A DNA stretch of 64,000 nt from Acinetobacter sp. ANC 4173 (GTDB lineage Bacteria; Pseudomonadota; Gammaproteobacteria; Pseudomonadales; Moraxellaceae), in the NCBI RefSeq assembly GCF_004331255.1, contig NZ_SJOF01000010.1, positions 84,561 to 148,560 on the forward strand, given 5' to 3'. Of this stretch, positions 45,791 through 55,925 are shown in pieces (positions within the stretch are counted from its first letter, which is position 1; the number at the start of each line of letters is the position of its first letter). The position numbers and the translations under genes are program-made. The notes under the pieces were generated by a model that saw nothing but the letters and a program-made list of their open reading frames with translations, was not told the origin of the DNA and made no database searches.

Positions 45791-48181
45791 TTATTGCAAA
45801 GCATAGGTGACCAAATAATCCCCCATCTTGGTGCCAAAGGAACCATGCCCGCCTGCCATGATCACCACATATTGCTTACCATTACTTTCATAAGTCATTG
45901 GTGTTGCCTGACCACCTGCGGGTAAACGCCCTTCCCACAACTGCTCACCATTGCTGACATTAAATGCGCGAAGATAATTATCCTGTGTGCCTGCGACAAA
46001 CATCACATTGCCTGCGGTTGAAATTGGCCCACCCAAGCCAGGCACCCCTATTTTTAATGGCGGCAGTTGGAACAATTTCGGTAGACTGTCACGAATAGTC
46101 CCAATCCGTTTTTTCCAGACCACTTGATGGGTTTTTAAATCTACACCCGCCACATAGCCCCAAGCAGGTTGCTTACACGGCAAACCGAGCGGAGATAAGA
46201 ACGCACTGATTTCCACACCATAAGGCACCCCATACATTGGTTGTACCCCTTGTTCAGTCCCCGCGCCTTTGGCAGTTTCTTGACGGTTCGGATCTGCGGG
46301 AATTAAACGGCTTACAAAGGGCAATCCGATTGGATTCATGACAGCAACTTGACGGTCTGTATTTACCGACATCCCCCCCCATTCAAATACGCCTAAATTC
46401 CCAGGAAACACCAAAGTGCCATTTTCTGAAGGTGGGGTGTAAATACCGTCATAATTCAAACGGTGGAAATAGACCCGACAAATTAACTGGTCAAACATGG
46501 TCGCGCCCCACATGTCTTTATCTTTTAACTTGTCTTGAGGTGCCAGATTTAAATCAGAAAAGGGTTGGGTTGCCGAATAATGTTCGCCTTGGGTTTGTGG
46601 TCCGCGTTTCACTGTTTGAGGGACTGCGCGCTCGTTTATAGGCACAATCGCTTTGCCTGTACGTCGGTCTAGTACAAAGATATTCCCTGTTTTGGTTAAC
46701 ACATAAATCGCTGGAACAGTTTTACCAGTGGCATCTTGAATATCTGCCAATGAGGGTTGTGCAGGCACGTCCATATCCCACAAATCATGATGCGTGGTTT
46801 GAAAATGCCAAACCAACTTGCCAGTACTGGCATTGATTGCCAACATCGAATTGGCGTAGCGCTCTTTTAACTCGGTACGATCTCCGCCCCAAATATCGGG
46901 GGTTCCTACCCCTGTCGGTACATACACGATATCTAGCTTAGAATCATAAGCCAAAGGTGCCCAAGCATTTGGCGAGTTATGTACAAAGGTATTATTTTCG
47001 TTTGGCATGGCATTTGGATTTTGTGCACCTGTATCAAAGACCCAAAGTAATTCACCTGTATTCACATCATAGCCACGAATCACCCCTGAAGGCTCTTTAG
47101 AAGAGTAGTTATCCGTGACTGAACCCGCAATGACCACCGTTGTACCCGAAATAATCCCTGGTGATGTCGGGTTATAGCCCCCTGGATAGGCATAAGGCAT
47201 AAATTTTTGTAAATTTACTTCGCCTTGCTCTCCAAAATCAGAACACACTTTGCCTGTATCGGCATTCACTGCGACTAAACGTCCATCATTGACAGGAACA
47301 ATGACCTTGCGTGGACACTCGGCAGAAACCGATTTTCGATTTTGTAAACTGGTCGCAAACTCGGCTGTATTGTTGGCATCGTAATACATTACCCCACGAC
47401 AGGTGAGATGCTGAAAGGTATGGTCGGCTTTCAGTTTTGGGTCAAAACGCCATTTTTCCTTGCCCGTTGCTGGGTCTAAGGCAATTAACCATTGATGGGT
47501 GGTACACATATATAAGTTATTACCCACTTTAATTGGTGTCACTTGATTGGTGGTTTCCCCCGAATCTTGATCTGTTTTGACATCACCTGTGCGGAACGTC
47601 CAAGCCACTTTCAGATTTTTAACATTTTGATCATTAATCTGCGCCAAGGGTGAATAGCGCACCCCAGCTTGAGTACGCCCATAAGCGGGCCAATCTTGTT
47701 CTGCCACCCCATCAATGGCTTGAGCCGATGCAGGTTGCGGTTGTTGAATGACGCCATTAATTTCTTGGGGATCATTAAAAATGGCATAGACCATAACTGC
47801 AATAGCAATCAACAACGTGCCCGAAAGGGCGATTTTGCTGCCTTGGACTTGACTCATATTGCGCGTGATTGCAGGAATGAGTAACCATAAACCCAATACT
47901 CCCAAAATATCCAGACGAGGTGCGAGTGCCCAAAAATCAGTTCCAACCTCCCATAAGCTCCAGAGTATGGTTGCTAGCATCAAGAAACTGTACACCCATA
48001 AAGAGGAACCTTGACTCTTTTTAAGTAAGAAGGCTGATGCCAAAATTAGCAGACCAGCAATTACATAATAGATTGAACCACCAAGTAGAATGAGCCATAC
48101 ACCCCCAATCAACAGATAGGCAGCAATTAAAAGCATCACAATAGCGGTAAAGGTTCGCATCGTATTTGATGGGTTACTCAT
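45791..48181 (-). CDS. gcd: Membrane-bound PQQ-dependent glucose dehydrogenase
   Basis: A 796-residue quinoprotein that oxidises aldoses such as glucose to lactones in the periplasm and feeds electrons to ubiquinone. Five N-terminal TM helices (about residues 1-135, including LWEVGTDFWALAPRLDILGVLGLWLL) are followed by an eight-bladed beta-propeller with W-motif sequences (DWPAYGRTQAGVRYSPLAQIN, THQWLIALDPATGKEKW, HHDLWDMDVPAQPSL). The start is the ATG at 48181 with GAGGTG upstream; a GTG six codons earlier is possible. The size matches the A. calcoaceticus enzyme (about 800). PQQ synthesis genes are not in this window. An OprB-type porin gene is 131 bases upstream on the same strand. Confidence 0.97.
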   Translation of the reverse strand: MSNPSNTMRTFTAIVMLLIAAYLLIGGVWLILLGGSIYYVIAGLLILASAFLLKKSQGSSLWVYSFLMLATILWSLWEVGTDFWALAPRLDILGVLGLWLLIPAITRNMSQVQGSKIALSGTLLIAIAVMVYAIFNDPQEINGVIQQPQPASAQAIDGVAEQDWPAYGRTQAGVRYSPLAQINDQNVKNLKVAWTFRTGDVKTDQDSGETTNQVTPIKVGNNLYMCTTHQWLIALDPATGKEKWRFDPKLKADHTFQHLTCRGVMYYDANNTAEFATSLQNRKSVSAECPRKVIVPVNDGRLVAVNADTGKVCSDFGEQGEVNLQKFMPYAYPGGYNPTSPGIISGTTVVIAGSVTDNYSSKEPSGVIRGYDVNTGELLWVFDTGAQNPNAMPNENNTFVHNSPNAWAPLAYDSKLDIVYVPTGVGTPDIWGGDRTELKERYANSMLAINASTGKLVWHFQTTHHDLWDMDVPAQPSLADIQDATGKTVPAIYVLTKTGNIFVLDRRTGKAIVPINERAVPQTVKRGPQTQGEHYSATQPFSDLNLAPQDKLKDKDMWGATMFDQLICRVYFHRLNYDGIYTPPSENGTLVFPGNLGVFEWGGMSVNTDRQVAVMNPIGLPFVSRLIPADPNRQETAKGAGTEQGVQPMYGVPYGVEISAFLSPLGLPCKQPAWGYVAGVDLKTHQVVWKKRIGTIRDSLPKLFQLPPLKIGVPGLGGPISTAGNVMFVAGTQDNYLRAFNVSNGEQLWEGRLPAGGQATPMTYESNGKQYVVIMAGGHGSFGTKMGDYLVTYALQ

Positions 48182-48312
48182 TCCATTCACCTCATTCACT
48201 TTATTATTTATCGCTAGCCCAGTAAAAACAGCTAGATTATTTTGTGGTTTGTTTCGCTATTCTTATTCGTATTTAAATCATTGATCTAGGAAAGATGGTT
48301 TTTCTAACACCA

Positions 48313-49554
48313 TTAAAAGGCGGTTTGAAACTTAATCCCACCAACCCAAACATTTTCTCCATTTTTATCCGCACCCACATGTCGAATATATTGAAGATTT
48401 GGACGAATCGTTAACCAATTGGTGGCATGTAACCCATAATACAGTTCGGTGTTATATTCTTCCTCTTGCCCCGTATTTAAGTCATCATTTAGATGGATTC
48501 GGGCAAATCCCAAGGCAATTTCATCTTGCGGGCGCATATCCAACACACCTGTATAGATCAAACCAATATTTTGCATATTGTCGACATTGTTGGTTTTATC
48601 ATCATGTACAGTCAGGTTTATAAATCCTGTAAGTCCGCGATGCGGATCTTGAGCGTGTTGCAGCAATTGTTGTTTTGCGACAACCCACATGCCTTGCTTA
48701 TGAGAGGTAGTGTTAGGATTCTGAATTTCAGCTGCATCTGCACTACTGTAGTAATAGCCTAGTCGATATTCACCTGTTTTGCTTTGTGTACCAATTTTGG
48801 GCTGCCAGACCATCTCTATGGGTACCATGACGCCATCGGAACCCGAAGTACTTAAATTAAACCCCTGACTACGCTTTAAATTCTCAGGGTTATATTCATA
48901 TACCCCAATTTGGCTAAAGAGTTCAGGAGAAACTTGATATTTCAGTCTGGCTGCCCACTGACTGACGGGCCAATTAAACCATTGATCCCCCACCCAATTG
49001 CCAACTTGAGAACCGCATAAAGCTAAGTTCTGAAAGTCACAATCAAAGCTATTAAAATCTTCCCCTTCGCCAAAACGCCCAACTTTAAGATCTAACTGTT
49101 GATTGAGGAATTGTTTCTTCATCCAAAAATTGGTCAAACGCCACGTTTGCCCACGCCCCCAAACTTCTTGGGTTGAACTTAAATGCCCATTCAAAGCATC
49201 CGATGTTTGTGACAGCGAATGCCCGTTACGTTCAGTAATAATGATTTGCGCTTCAGTGTCTTGCCAACCCAGTATTTTATCTAAATCAAAATGACTGCCT
49301 AACACGAACTGATCGGCATATTCAGTACCGTGACTCGAATGCTTTTTTGCGCCCAGTAAAGTGGCCATTTCCCCTGTATAGCCCAAGTTAAAACGATAAC
49401 CTTGAGTTTGTAATGCTGTTCGGGTGCCATTCCAATCCCCAAACATCCAAGGGCTGTCTACGGCAAAGGCTAATTGCGCATGAATTACAGAATTGATGCT
49501 CAAGCCCATTAAACACAATGTGAACCATTTCCTTGAGATTCGGAGCTTTTGCAT
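48313..49554 (-). CDS. oprB: OprB-family carbohydrate-selective porin
   Basis: A 413-residue outer-membrane porin for sugars. The signal peptide is MQKLRISRKWFTLCLMGLSINSVIHAQLAFA, followed by DSPWMFGDWNGTRTALQTQGYRFNLGYTGE, the family's N-terminal signature. KVGRFGEGEDFNSFDC, NWPVSQWAARLKYQVSPELFSQIGVYEYNP and a C-terminal IKFQTAF with terminal Phe fit the barrel. It precedes gcd on the same strand, which suggests the two deliver and oxidise sugar together. Confidence 0.92.
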   Translation of the reverse strand: MQKLRISRKWFTLCLMGLSINSVIHAQLAFAVDSPWMFGDWNGTRTALQTQGYRFNLGYTGEMATLLGAKKHSSHGTEYADQFVLGSHFDLDKILGWQDTEAQIIITERNGHSLSQTSDALNGHLSSTQEVWGRGQTWRLTNFWMKKQFLNQQLDLKVGRFGEGEDFNSFDCDFQNLALCGSQVGNWVGDQWFNWPVSQWAARLKYQVSPELFSQIGVYEYNPENLKRSQGFNLSTSGSDGVMVPIEMVWQPKIGTQSKTGEYRLGYYYSSADAAEIQNPNTTSHKQGMWVVAKQQLLQHAQDPHRGLTGFINLTVHDDKTNNVDNMQNIGLIYTGVLDMRPQDEIALGFARIHLNDDLNTGQEEEYNTELYYGLHATNWLTIRPNLQYIRHVGADKNGENVWVGGIKFQTAF

Positions 49555-49681
49555 ACCTGCAACCTTTTATAATTTTTTTATTTCTATCAGGTTACGCCTG
49601 TTTTTTATGGTTAAAATATAATCTTTTTGTCGTTTTTTGTTAAACTATTGATATCGAATAAAACTTTATAAAAAGCACAGG

Positions 49682-50800
49682 CTACCAAGTGCCTGTACCT
49701 AATGCTTGCCCCATAAAGTCATAGCGCATTGCTGAACGAGAAAATTTGATTGGACATGCCAACTGCGCTTGAGTCTCTGTGGAATGTTCATGTAGTGGAA
49801 CGTGGACCACCCAATGCCGTTGTTGCGCCAAATCTGAATGCAAAGCTTCATCCAACTTTAAAACAGGTTCTACACAGACATCTTGGGTCGAAAACAGTTG
49901 CTGCCACTCTAACAAGGAACGGGTTTTAATTTTTTCCTGTAGAGCGTGTTTGACCTCAAGACAATCTTCCGCCTGTAGTGAAGCCCCTTTCTCTAATAAA
50001 ACTGGCAATTCTAACAACTGAGCCAAACCCGACATAAATTGTGGCTCTAAACTGCCAATTGAAAGATAACGCCCATCTTGCGTTTCATAGTAATCATAAA
50101 AGCTAGCGCCATTCAGTATTCCCGATTCTGGCTGTTGTGTGATATTTCCTGCCAATGCGGCGGCAGCGGCCATACTATTTAACGCTACCGCACAATCGGT
50201 CATGGAAATATCAATATATTGCCCTTTTCCACTCTGAGTACGTTCAATCACGGCCGTTAAAATGCCGATCACGGCATGTAACGAACCCCCTGCAATATCC
50301 GCAATTTGAATACCTAACGGCGGCGGTCCACTCTGTGCACGACCACTATGCCCCACAATCCCCGATAAGGCTAAATAGTTAATGTCATGCCCTGCCTTAT
50401 CTTTATAACTCCCTGTTTGGCCATAGCCAGTAATGGAACAATAAATTAGTCGCGGATTAATTTCCGCTAAAGTGGCATAGTCCAATCCCAGTCGTTGCAT
50501 GACACCCGGGCGAAATTGCTCTACGACAATATCGTATTGGCTAATCTTTTCCTTAATCGCCGCGATGTTCTGTGGGTCTTTTAAATCCAGAGCCACGGAT
50601 TGTTTATTTCGATTCAAATAAAGATGTGCCGTTGCCTGTCCATGTGCATAAGGTGGAAAAAGACGAATCAAGTCGGGGCGTGTTGGGGATTCCACATGAA
50701 TCACTTCCGCCCCCAGATCAGCTAAATATAAAGTGGCAAATGGACCGGGTAACAATGTTGAAAAATCGAGTACTTTCAATCCCTGTAAAGCATGTTGCAT
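49682..50800 (-). CDS. CaiB/BaiF family CoA-transferase or alpha-methylacyl-CoA racemase
   Basis: A 372-residue class III CoA-transferase-fold protein. The N-terminal LKVLDFSTLLPGPFATLYLADLGAEVIHVE is the family opening. GYGQTGSYKDKAGHDINYLALSG contains the H138 and IADIAGGSLHA the D168 that match the general acid/base pair of alpha-methylacyl-CoA racemase, so racemisation of branched 2-methylacyl-CoA is more likely than formyl-CoA transfer. It is divergent from the AraC gene that precedes the beta-oxidation genes, so it may belong to the same pathway. Confidence 0.88.
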   Translation of the reverse strand: MQHALQGLKVLDFSTLLPGPFATLYLADLGAEVIHVESPTRPDLIRLFPPYAHGQATAHLYLNRNKQSVALDLKDPQNIAAIKEKISQYDIVVEQFRPGVMQRLGLDYATLAEINPRLIYCSITGYGQTGSYKDKAGHDINYLALSGIVGHSGRAQSGPPPLGIQIADIAGGSLHAVIGILTAVIERTQSGKGQYIDISMTDCAVALNSMAAAAALAGNITQQPESGILNGASFYDYYETQDGRYLSIGSLEPQFMSGLAQLLELPVLLEKGASLQAEDCLEVKHALQEKIKTRSLLEWQQLFSTQDVCVEPVLKLDEALHSDLAQQRHWVVHVPLHEHSTETQAQLACPIKFSRSAMRYDFMGQALGTGTW

Positions 50801-51009
50801 GTTATTTTTACTCTTGAACTCTTATATTTTCATGTATCTTAGAAAGATAAAATCAACAAAACAATGTCATGTTCAGCCATTTACCTTGATCATTTCGGCA
50901 ATTTACCATGTAGAAAGGCAAATTTCCCTATTGTAAATTGCCTATAAAAAATTTTTAGCGTCATTTAGGTCATACGCAAGTGAATATAAAAGAGACTGAA
51001 GGATTTAAC

Positions 51010-52020
51010 ATGAGCCGCGATACGATTAGTATCCATTTTGTCAATGCGGCGCTGACTGGCGTAAAACGCCTCGGCATGGATGTCGAAACTTTACTTTCGC
51101 ACGTCGGAATAGAAGCCGAACTGTTACGTCAGCCTAAAGCTCGAATTTCTCCAGAACAATACACTCGTTTTGTGAAAATGTTATGGATGGTGACTCAGGA
51201 TGAGCATATTGGTTTCGATACCCAACCTCGTCGTTTGGGTACGTTTGCCATTATGTGTCAGCTGATCATCCATGCGAAAACCTTAGGTGATGCGCTCGAA
51301 CTATCAACTCAGTTTTATAAATTGTTTGGTGATGAATGGTGTGTTTCGCTCGAACGTGATAAGCATGAAGCTCGCTTAGTTCCACTCATTCCAACTGAAA
51401 TGGATCCAAATCATTTCATTACTGAAAGCATGTTAATGATTTGGCACGGTTTAGCCTCTTGGCTGATTGAACGTCGCCTGCCTTTAGAGCGCGTACATTT
51501 TGGCTACCCGCGCCCTGCCCATGCAGATGAATATGATGCCCTGTTTTTCGCTCCCGTGATGCAGTTTGACATGCCACGTACCGAAATCACCTTTGCGGCG
51601 GATTATTTAGATTTACCAATTCGTCAAAATGAAGAAACCTTAGAAGAATTCTTAAAAGCAGCGCCTGCACAGCTACTGGTCAAATTCAAAAACACCAACT
51701 CGCTCACCTCTCGTATTCGTGAAGTGTTGAAGAGTCAAATTGGTGAAGAAATGCCAACGCTGAATGATGTAGCGTCAATGTTATATCTTTCACCGCAAAC
51801 TTTACGTCGTCGTTTGGCCGCGGAAGGTAAAAGCTACCAAGGTGTGAAAGATGCGCTGCGTCGTGATGCTGCGATTCACTTGTTACTCAATCCAAACCTC
51901 ACATTGGAAGATGTCGCACAGCAGGTTGGTTTCAGTGAAACCAGTACATTCCATCGTGCATTTAAGAAATGGACAGGCGTAACCCCAGGGTTATACCGTC
52001 AATTACATGGTTATTTATAA
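51010..52020 (+). CDS. AraC-family transcriptional regulator
   Basis: A 336-residue regulator with an N-terminal effector domain of the OruR/ArgR-like AraC type (residues about 1-200, PKARISPEQYTRFVKMLWMVTQDEHIGFDTQPRRLGTFAIMCQ) and a C-terminal double helix-turn-helix (PTLNDVASMLYLSPQTLRRRLAAEGKSYQGVKDALRRDAAIHLL, then LEDVAQQVGFSETSTFHRAFKKWTGVTPGLYR). The ATG at 51010 has AAGGA upstream; the in-frame GTG at 50980 is less likely. Its position between the racemase and the thiolase-FadB pair points to control of fatty-acid or acyl-CoA degradation; the effector is unknown. Confidence 0.92.
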   Translation: MSRDTISIHFVNAALTGVKRLGMDVETLLSHVGIEAELLRQPKARISPEQYTRFVKMLWMVTQDEHIGFDTQPRRLGTFAIMCQLIIHAKTLGDALELSTQFYKLFGDEWCVSLERDKHEARLVPLIPTEMDPNHFITESMLMIWHGLASWLIERRLPLERVHFGYPRPAHADEYDALFFAPVMQFDMPRTEITFAADYLDLPIRQNEETLEEFLKAAPAQLLVKFKNTNSLTSRIREVLKSQIGEEMPTLNDVASMLYLSPQTLRRRLAAEGKSYQGVKDALRRDAAIHLLLNPNLTLEDVAQQVGFSETSTFHRAFKKWTGVTPGLYRQLHGYL

Positions 52021-52044
52021 CCATTAACTGATTTTTCAGTTGAT

Positions 52045-52073
52045 GCCCAGATTCTACAATCTGGGCTTTTTTT
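52045..52073 (+). terminator. Rho-independent terminator after the AraC gene
   Basis: A 9-bp perfect stem (gcccagatt/aatctgggc) with a CTAC loop is followed by T residues. Confidence 0.9.
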
Positions 52074-52262
52074 ATGGCTTAAAAAGCATCATCACAACAA
52101 TACCCTCACCTTTTTCAAACCCATACTCAAACTACAAAACGGTTTCACATCTCAATTGACCAAAATGATCATGCTGCCTATGCCAGTCTTGTCATTGCGC
52201 TTCTACAATTAATCATTACACTCGAAATGCAAAACTCATGAAAATACATAAGGAATAACGAG

Positions 52263-53468
52263 ATGAGCGAGGCTTACATCATTGATGCAATACGCACGCC
52301 ACGCGGAAAAGGAAAAAAAGAGGGTTCACTGCATGAGGTGAAACCGATTAGCTTAGTCGTAGGATTATTAAAAGAATTACAGCAGCGCCATCAACTCGAC
52401 ACCTCAAAAGTTGATGATATCGTTCTAGGTTGTGTTACCCCAATTGGTGATCAAGGTGCGGATATTGCCAAAACTGCTGCGATTGCCGCAGGTTGGAACG
52501 ATGATGTGGCAGGGGTTCAAATCAACCGTTTTTGTGCTTCTGGTTTGGAAGCTGTCAATTTAGCCGCACAAAAAGTCCGCTCAGGTTGGGAAGATGTGGT
52601 GGTTGCAGGTGGTGTGGAGTCCATGTCACGTGTTCCAATGGGGTCTGATGGTGGACCATGGGCATTAGATCCTGAAACCAATTTGAAATCCTCTTTTGTT
52701 CCGCAAGGGATTGGTGCAGATTTAATTGCAACCCTAGATGGCTATAGCCGTGCAGATGTCGATGCTTTTGCAGTCGCTTCACAACAAAAAGCGGCGGCGG
52801 CTCAAGCAAATGGTTATTTTGATCACTCAGTCGTGCCGGTGAAAGACCATGCAGGTGTAACAATCCTAGAGAAAGATGAATTTATTAAAGGAACTACCAC
52901 AGCCGAAGGTTTAGCAAAGCTGAATGCCAGCTTTGAAATGATGGGACAAATGGGTTTTGATGCAGTTGCTTTGCAAAAATATCCAGAAGCACAAAAAATC
53001 AATCATGTTCATCACGCAGGTAACTCATCAGGCATTGTCGATGGAGCGGCTCTGGTTTTATTGGCTTCTGAAAAAGCGGTCAAAGAACAAAATTTAAAAC
53101 CACGTGCTAAAGTTTTGGCGACTGCATTGGTCGGTACAGACCCGACTATCATGTTGACTGGTCCTGCTCCTGCTGCACGTAAAGCATTAGAAAAAGCAGG
53201 TTTGAGCATCGATGACATCGATCTATTTGAAGTGAATGAAGCCTTTGCTGCTGTTGTGATGCGTTTTATCACTGAACTTAAAGTTCCTGCTGAGAAAGTC
53301 AATGTCAATGGTGGTGCAATTGCTTTAGGCCATCCATTAGGGGCAACAGGTGCCATGCTTTTAGGAACTTTACTTGATGAATTAGAGCGTCAAGGTAAAA
53401 AGCGCGGTTTAGCAACCTTGTGCGTTGGTGGTGGTATGGGCATCGCCACCATTATTGAACGTGTATAA
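52263..53468 (+). CDS. Acetyl-CoA C-acyltransferase (3-ketoacyl-CoA thiolase)
   Basis: A 401-residue thiolase for the last step of beta-oxidation. Catalytic C91 is in [13 protein letters not shown], with [16 protein letters not shown] (His) and TLCVGGGMG (second Cys). The start [28 protein letters not shown] is typical of the long-chain group that pairs with a multifunctional alpha subunit. That subunit follows 146 bases downstream, so the pair is probably one transcript. It is less similar to the thiolase at 41527 than to FadA/FadI-type enzymes. Confidence 0.92.
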   Translation: MSEAYIIDAIRTPRGKGKKEGSLHEVKPISLVVGLLKELQQRHQLDTSKVDDIVLGCVTPIGDQGADIAKTAAIAAGWNDDVAGVQINRFCASGLEAVNLAAQKVRSGWEDVVVAGGVESMSRVPMGSDGGPWALDPETNLKSSFVPQGIGADLIATLDGYSRADVDAFAVASQQKAAAAQANGYFDHSVVPVKDHAGVTILEKDEFIKGTTTAEGLAKLNASFEMMGQMGFDAVALQKYPEAQKINHVHHAGNSSGIVDGAALVLLASEKAVKEQNLKPRAKVLATALVGTDPTIMLTGPAPAARKALEKAGLSIDDIDLFEVNEAFAAVVMRFITELKVPAEKVNVNGGAIALGHPLGATGAMLLGTLLDELERQGKKRGLATLCVGGGMGIATIIERV

Positions 53469-53508
53469 AAACTGGCCGCATTGATCTTGCCACGTTGGAA
53501 ACATCTTC

Positions 53509-53588
53509 AAAAATGCTCATTTACACATCGTAAACTGCGCTTTTTTCAGATATTTCCGCCTCGCAATCTCTGCTTCGCCAGCATTTTT
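53509..53588. repeat. Inverted repeat in the thiolase-FadB intergenic region
   Basis: Perfect 9-base arms aaaaatgct (53509-53517) and agcattttt (53580-53588) enclose about 62 bases in the 146-base gap. It could form a processing or attenuator hairpin, or be part of a dispersed repeat. Confidence 0.45.
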
Positions 53589-53614
53589 AAGAAATAAATT
53601 TAGGACGATGATAT

Positions 53615-55750
53615 ATGAGCGCTATTCAATACAAAAAAAACGCGGACAATATTGTAATTCTTACGCTTGATTCAACTGGTCAATCTGCCAATACCATGAA
53701 TGCCGAGTTTCGTGACTCGCTCGATGAGGCGACTCAGAAACTTAAAGCAGAAACAGAACTTTCAGGTGTTATTTTCCGCTCGGCTAAGAAAACTTTCTTT
53801 GCAGGTGGTGACCTAGATGAGCTGATTCAAGTTCAGCCTAAACATGCCACTGATTTTTTTCATATGGTGGAAAAACTCAAAGCTAATCTGCGCGGCATTG
53901 AAACCTTGGGCGTGCCTGTGGTTGCTGCCTTAAATGGCACTGCGCTTGGCGGCGGTTGGGAAATCGCATTAAGTTGCCATTATCGTATTGCGATCAATGA
54001 TCCAAAAACCAAATTTGGTTTACCTGAAGTGACTTTAGGCTTACTGCCTGGCGGTGGTGGTATTGTACGTATGGTGCGTCTGCTCGGTTTACAAAATGCA
54101 TTCCCCTTCTTAATGGAAGGCAAGCAATTTGGGGTTGATCAAGCAAAATCTTTAGGCCTAATCCATGATACTGCGGAGAATGAACAAGAGCTTTTAGATA
54201 AAGCAATTGCTTGGGTGAAAGCCAATCCAAAAAGTCAGCAACCATTTGATGTAAAAGGTTACAAAATTCCGGGTGGTGATCCTAAAACCCCTGCGGTTGC
54301 GCAAGTGCTTGCGATTGCTCCTGCGATGTTAAGAGACAAAACTAAAGGCTGTTATCCTGCGCCTGAAGCGATTATGGCTGCCGCAGTTGAAGGCGCTCAA
54401 GTTGATGTGGATACCGCACTGCGTATTGAATCACGTTACTTCACCCAACTGACTGTGGGTCAAGTTTCCAAGAACATGATCGGTACATTCTGGCATGGTC
54501 TAAATGCAATTAAGTCTGGTGCAAGCCGCCCTGCGGATATTGCTAAATGGCAAGCCACTAAAGTGGGTGTGTTGGGTGCGGGCATGATGGGTGCAGGTAT
54601 TGCCTACTCAACCGCAATCAAAGGCATTCCTGTGATCCTTAAAGATGTCTCTGTTGAAAATGCAGAAAAAGGCAAAGCTTATTCGCAGAAACTACTCGAC
54701 AAACGTGTTGCACAAGGTCGCATGACCGCAGAAAAACGTGATCAGGTTTTATCGCTCATCACGGCGACAGCTTCTGCTGAAGACTTACAAGGTTGTGATT
54801 TAATTATTGAAGCGGTATTTGAGAATCAAGAACTCAAAGCCAAAGTCACGCAAGAAGCTGAACAATATTTAGCTGAAGGCGGTATTTTTGCATCGAATAC
54901 TTCAACTTTACCCATCACAGGTCTAGCAACAGCAAGTCAAGATGCCAAAAACTTTATTGGCTTACATTTCTTTAGCCCTGTCGACAAAATGCAGTTGGTC
55001 GAGATGATTAAAGGTAAACAAACTTCAGCTGAAACATTGGCTAAAGCCTATGACTTTGTTCAACAAATTGCGAAAACACCAATTGTTGTCAATGATAGCC
55101 GTGGTTTCTTCACCAGTCGTGTCTTTGGTACATTCATTCAAGAAGGTATGCGTCTACTTGCTGAAGGCATGCACCCAGCGAAAATTGAAATGGCAGCATT
55201 AAAAGCAGGTATGCCTGTTGGTCCACTCGCGATTCAGGATGAAGTGTCTTTAACGCTAACTGAGCATGTGGCTGGTGAAACCCGCAAAGCCTTACAAGCA
55301 GAAGGGAAAGAGCTACCAAAAACCCCAGTAGATGAAGTGGTTTACACCATGATTCATGAATTGAATCGTAAAGGTAAAGCCGCAGGTGCAGGTTTCTATG
55401 ACTATCTGGAAAATGGCAAAAAACACCTATGGGAAGGCTTAAACCGTTGGCAAAAAGATCATGACATTTCTGAACAAGATATGATTGACCGTATTTTGTT
55501 TGTGCAAGCACTCGATACCTTACGTTGTTACGAAGAAGGTGTGTTGGAGTCGGTTATTGATGCGAATGTCGGTTCAATTTTTGGAATTGGTTTTGCACCG
55601 TGGACAGGTGGCGCAATTCAATTCCTGAATCAAAATGGGATTGAAAAATCGCTACAACGTGCTGAACAATTGGCTGCCCAATACGGTGAGCGCTTTAATC
55701 CGCCACAAAGTTTAAGAGATAAAGCCCAACGCAACGAACTTATTCAATAA
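53615..55750 (+). CDS. FadB/FadJ-like multifunctional enoyl-CoA hydratase / 3-hydroxyacyl-CoA dehydrogenase
   Basis: A 711-residue fusion for the middle steps of beta-oxidation. The crotonase domain (residues about 1-190) shows KKTFFAGGDLDEL (oxyanion hole), NGTALGGGWEIALSCHYRIA and KFGLPEVTLGLLPGGGG with the two catalytic glutamates. The dehydrogenase domain starts at about 320 with the Rossmann motif VGVLGAGMMGAGIAYS, then FASNTSTLPIT and IGLHFFSPVDKMQLVEMI with its catalytic His. It partners the thiolase upstream. Named FadB-like because I cannot separate FadB from FadJ by eye. Confidence 0.94.
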   Translation: MSAIQYKKNADNIVILTLDSTGQSANTMNAEFRDSLDEATQKLKAETELSGVIFRSAKKTFFAGGDLDELIQVQPKHATDFFHMVEKLKANLRGIETLGVPVVAALNGTALGGGWEIALSCHYRIAINDPKTKFGLPEVTLGLLPGGGGIVRMVRLLGLQNAFPFLMEGKQFGVDQAKSLGLIHDTAENEQELLDKAIAWVKANPKSQQPFDVKGYKIPGGDPKTPAVAQVLAIAPAMLRDKTKGCYPAPEAIMAAAVEGAQVDVDTALRIESRYFTQLTVGQVSKNMIGTFWHGLNAIKSGASRPADIAKWQATKVGVLGAGMMGAGIAYSTAIKGIPVILKDVSVENAEKGKAYSQKLLDKRVAQGRMTAEKRDQVLSLITATASAEDLQGCDLIIEAVFENQELKAKVTQEAEQYLAEGGIFASNTSTLPITGLATASQDAKNFIGLHFFSPVDKMQLVEMIKGKQTSAETLAKAYDFVQQIAKTPIVVNDSRGFFTSRVFGTFIQEGMRLLAEGMHPAKIEMAALKAGMPVGPLAIQDEVSLTLTEHVAGETRKALQAEGKELPKTPVDEVVYTMIHELNRKGKAAGAGFYDYLENGKKHLWEGLNRWQKDHDISEQDMIDRILFVQALDTLRCYEEGVLESVIDANVGSIFGIGFAPWTGGAIQFLNQNGIEKSLQRAEQLAAQYGERFNPPQSLRDKAQRNELIQ

Positions 55751-55925
55751 TTTCTCTATCGATAAACGCTGGTTTGGAGGAACCCTCTTCCAAATCAGCT
55801 ATATCTCATGAGCTAAAATAAGAACAATTAAGCTTTTGATAAAATTTGGTCTGTATCCACCCCATTTTATGTTATAAAGTTACATAATTTTTAAAAGTTT
55901 CTTTTTATCGATTGGGTTATTTGTT

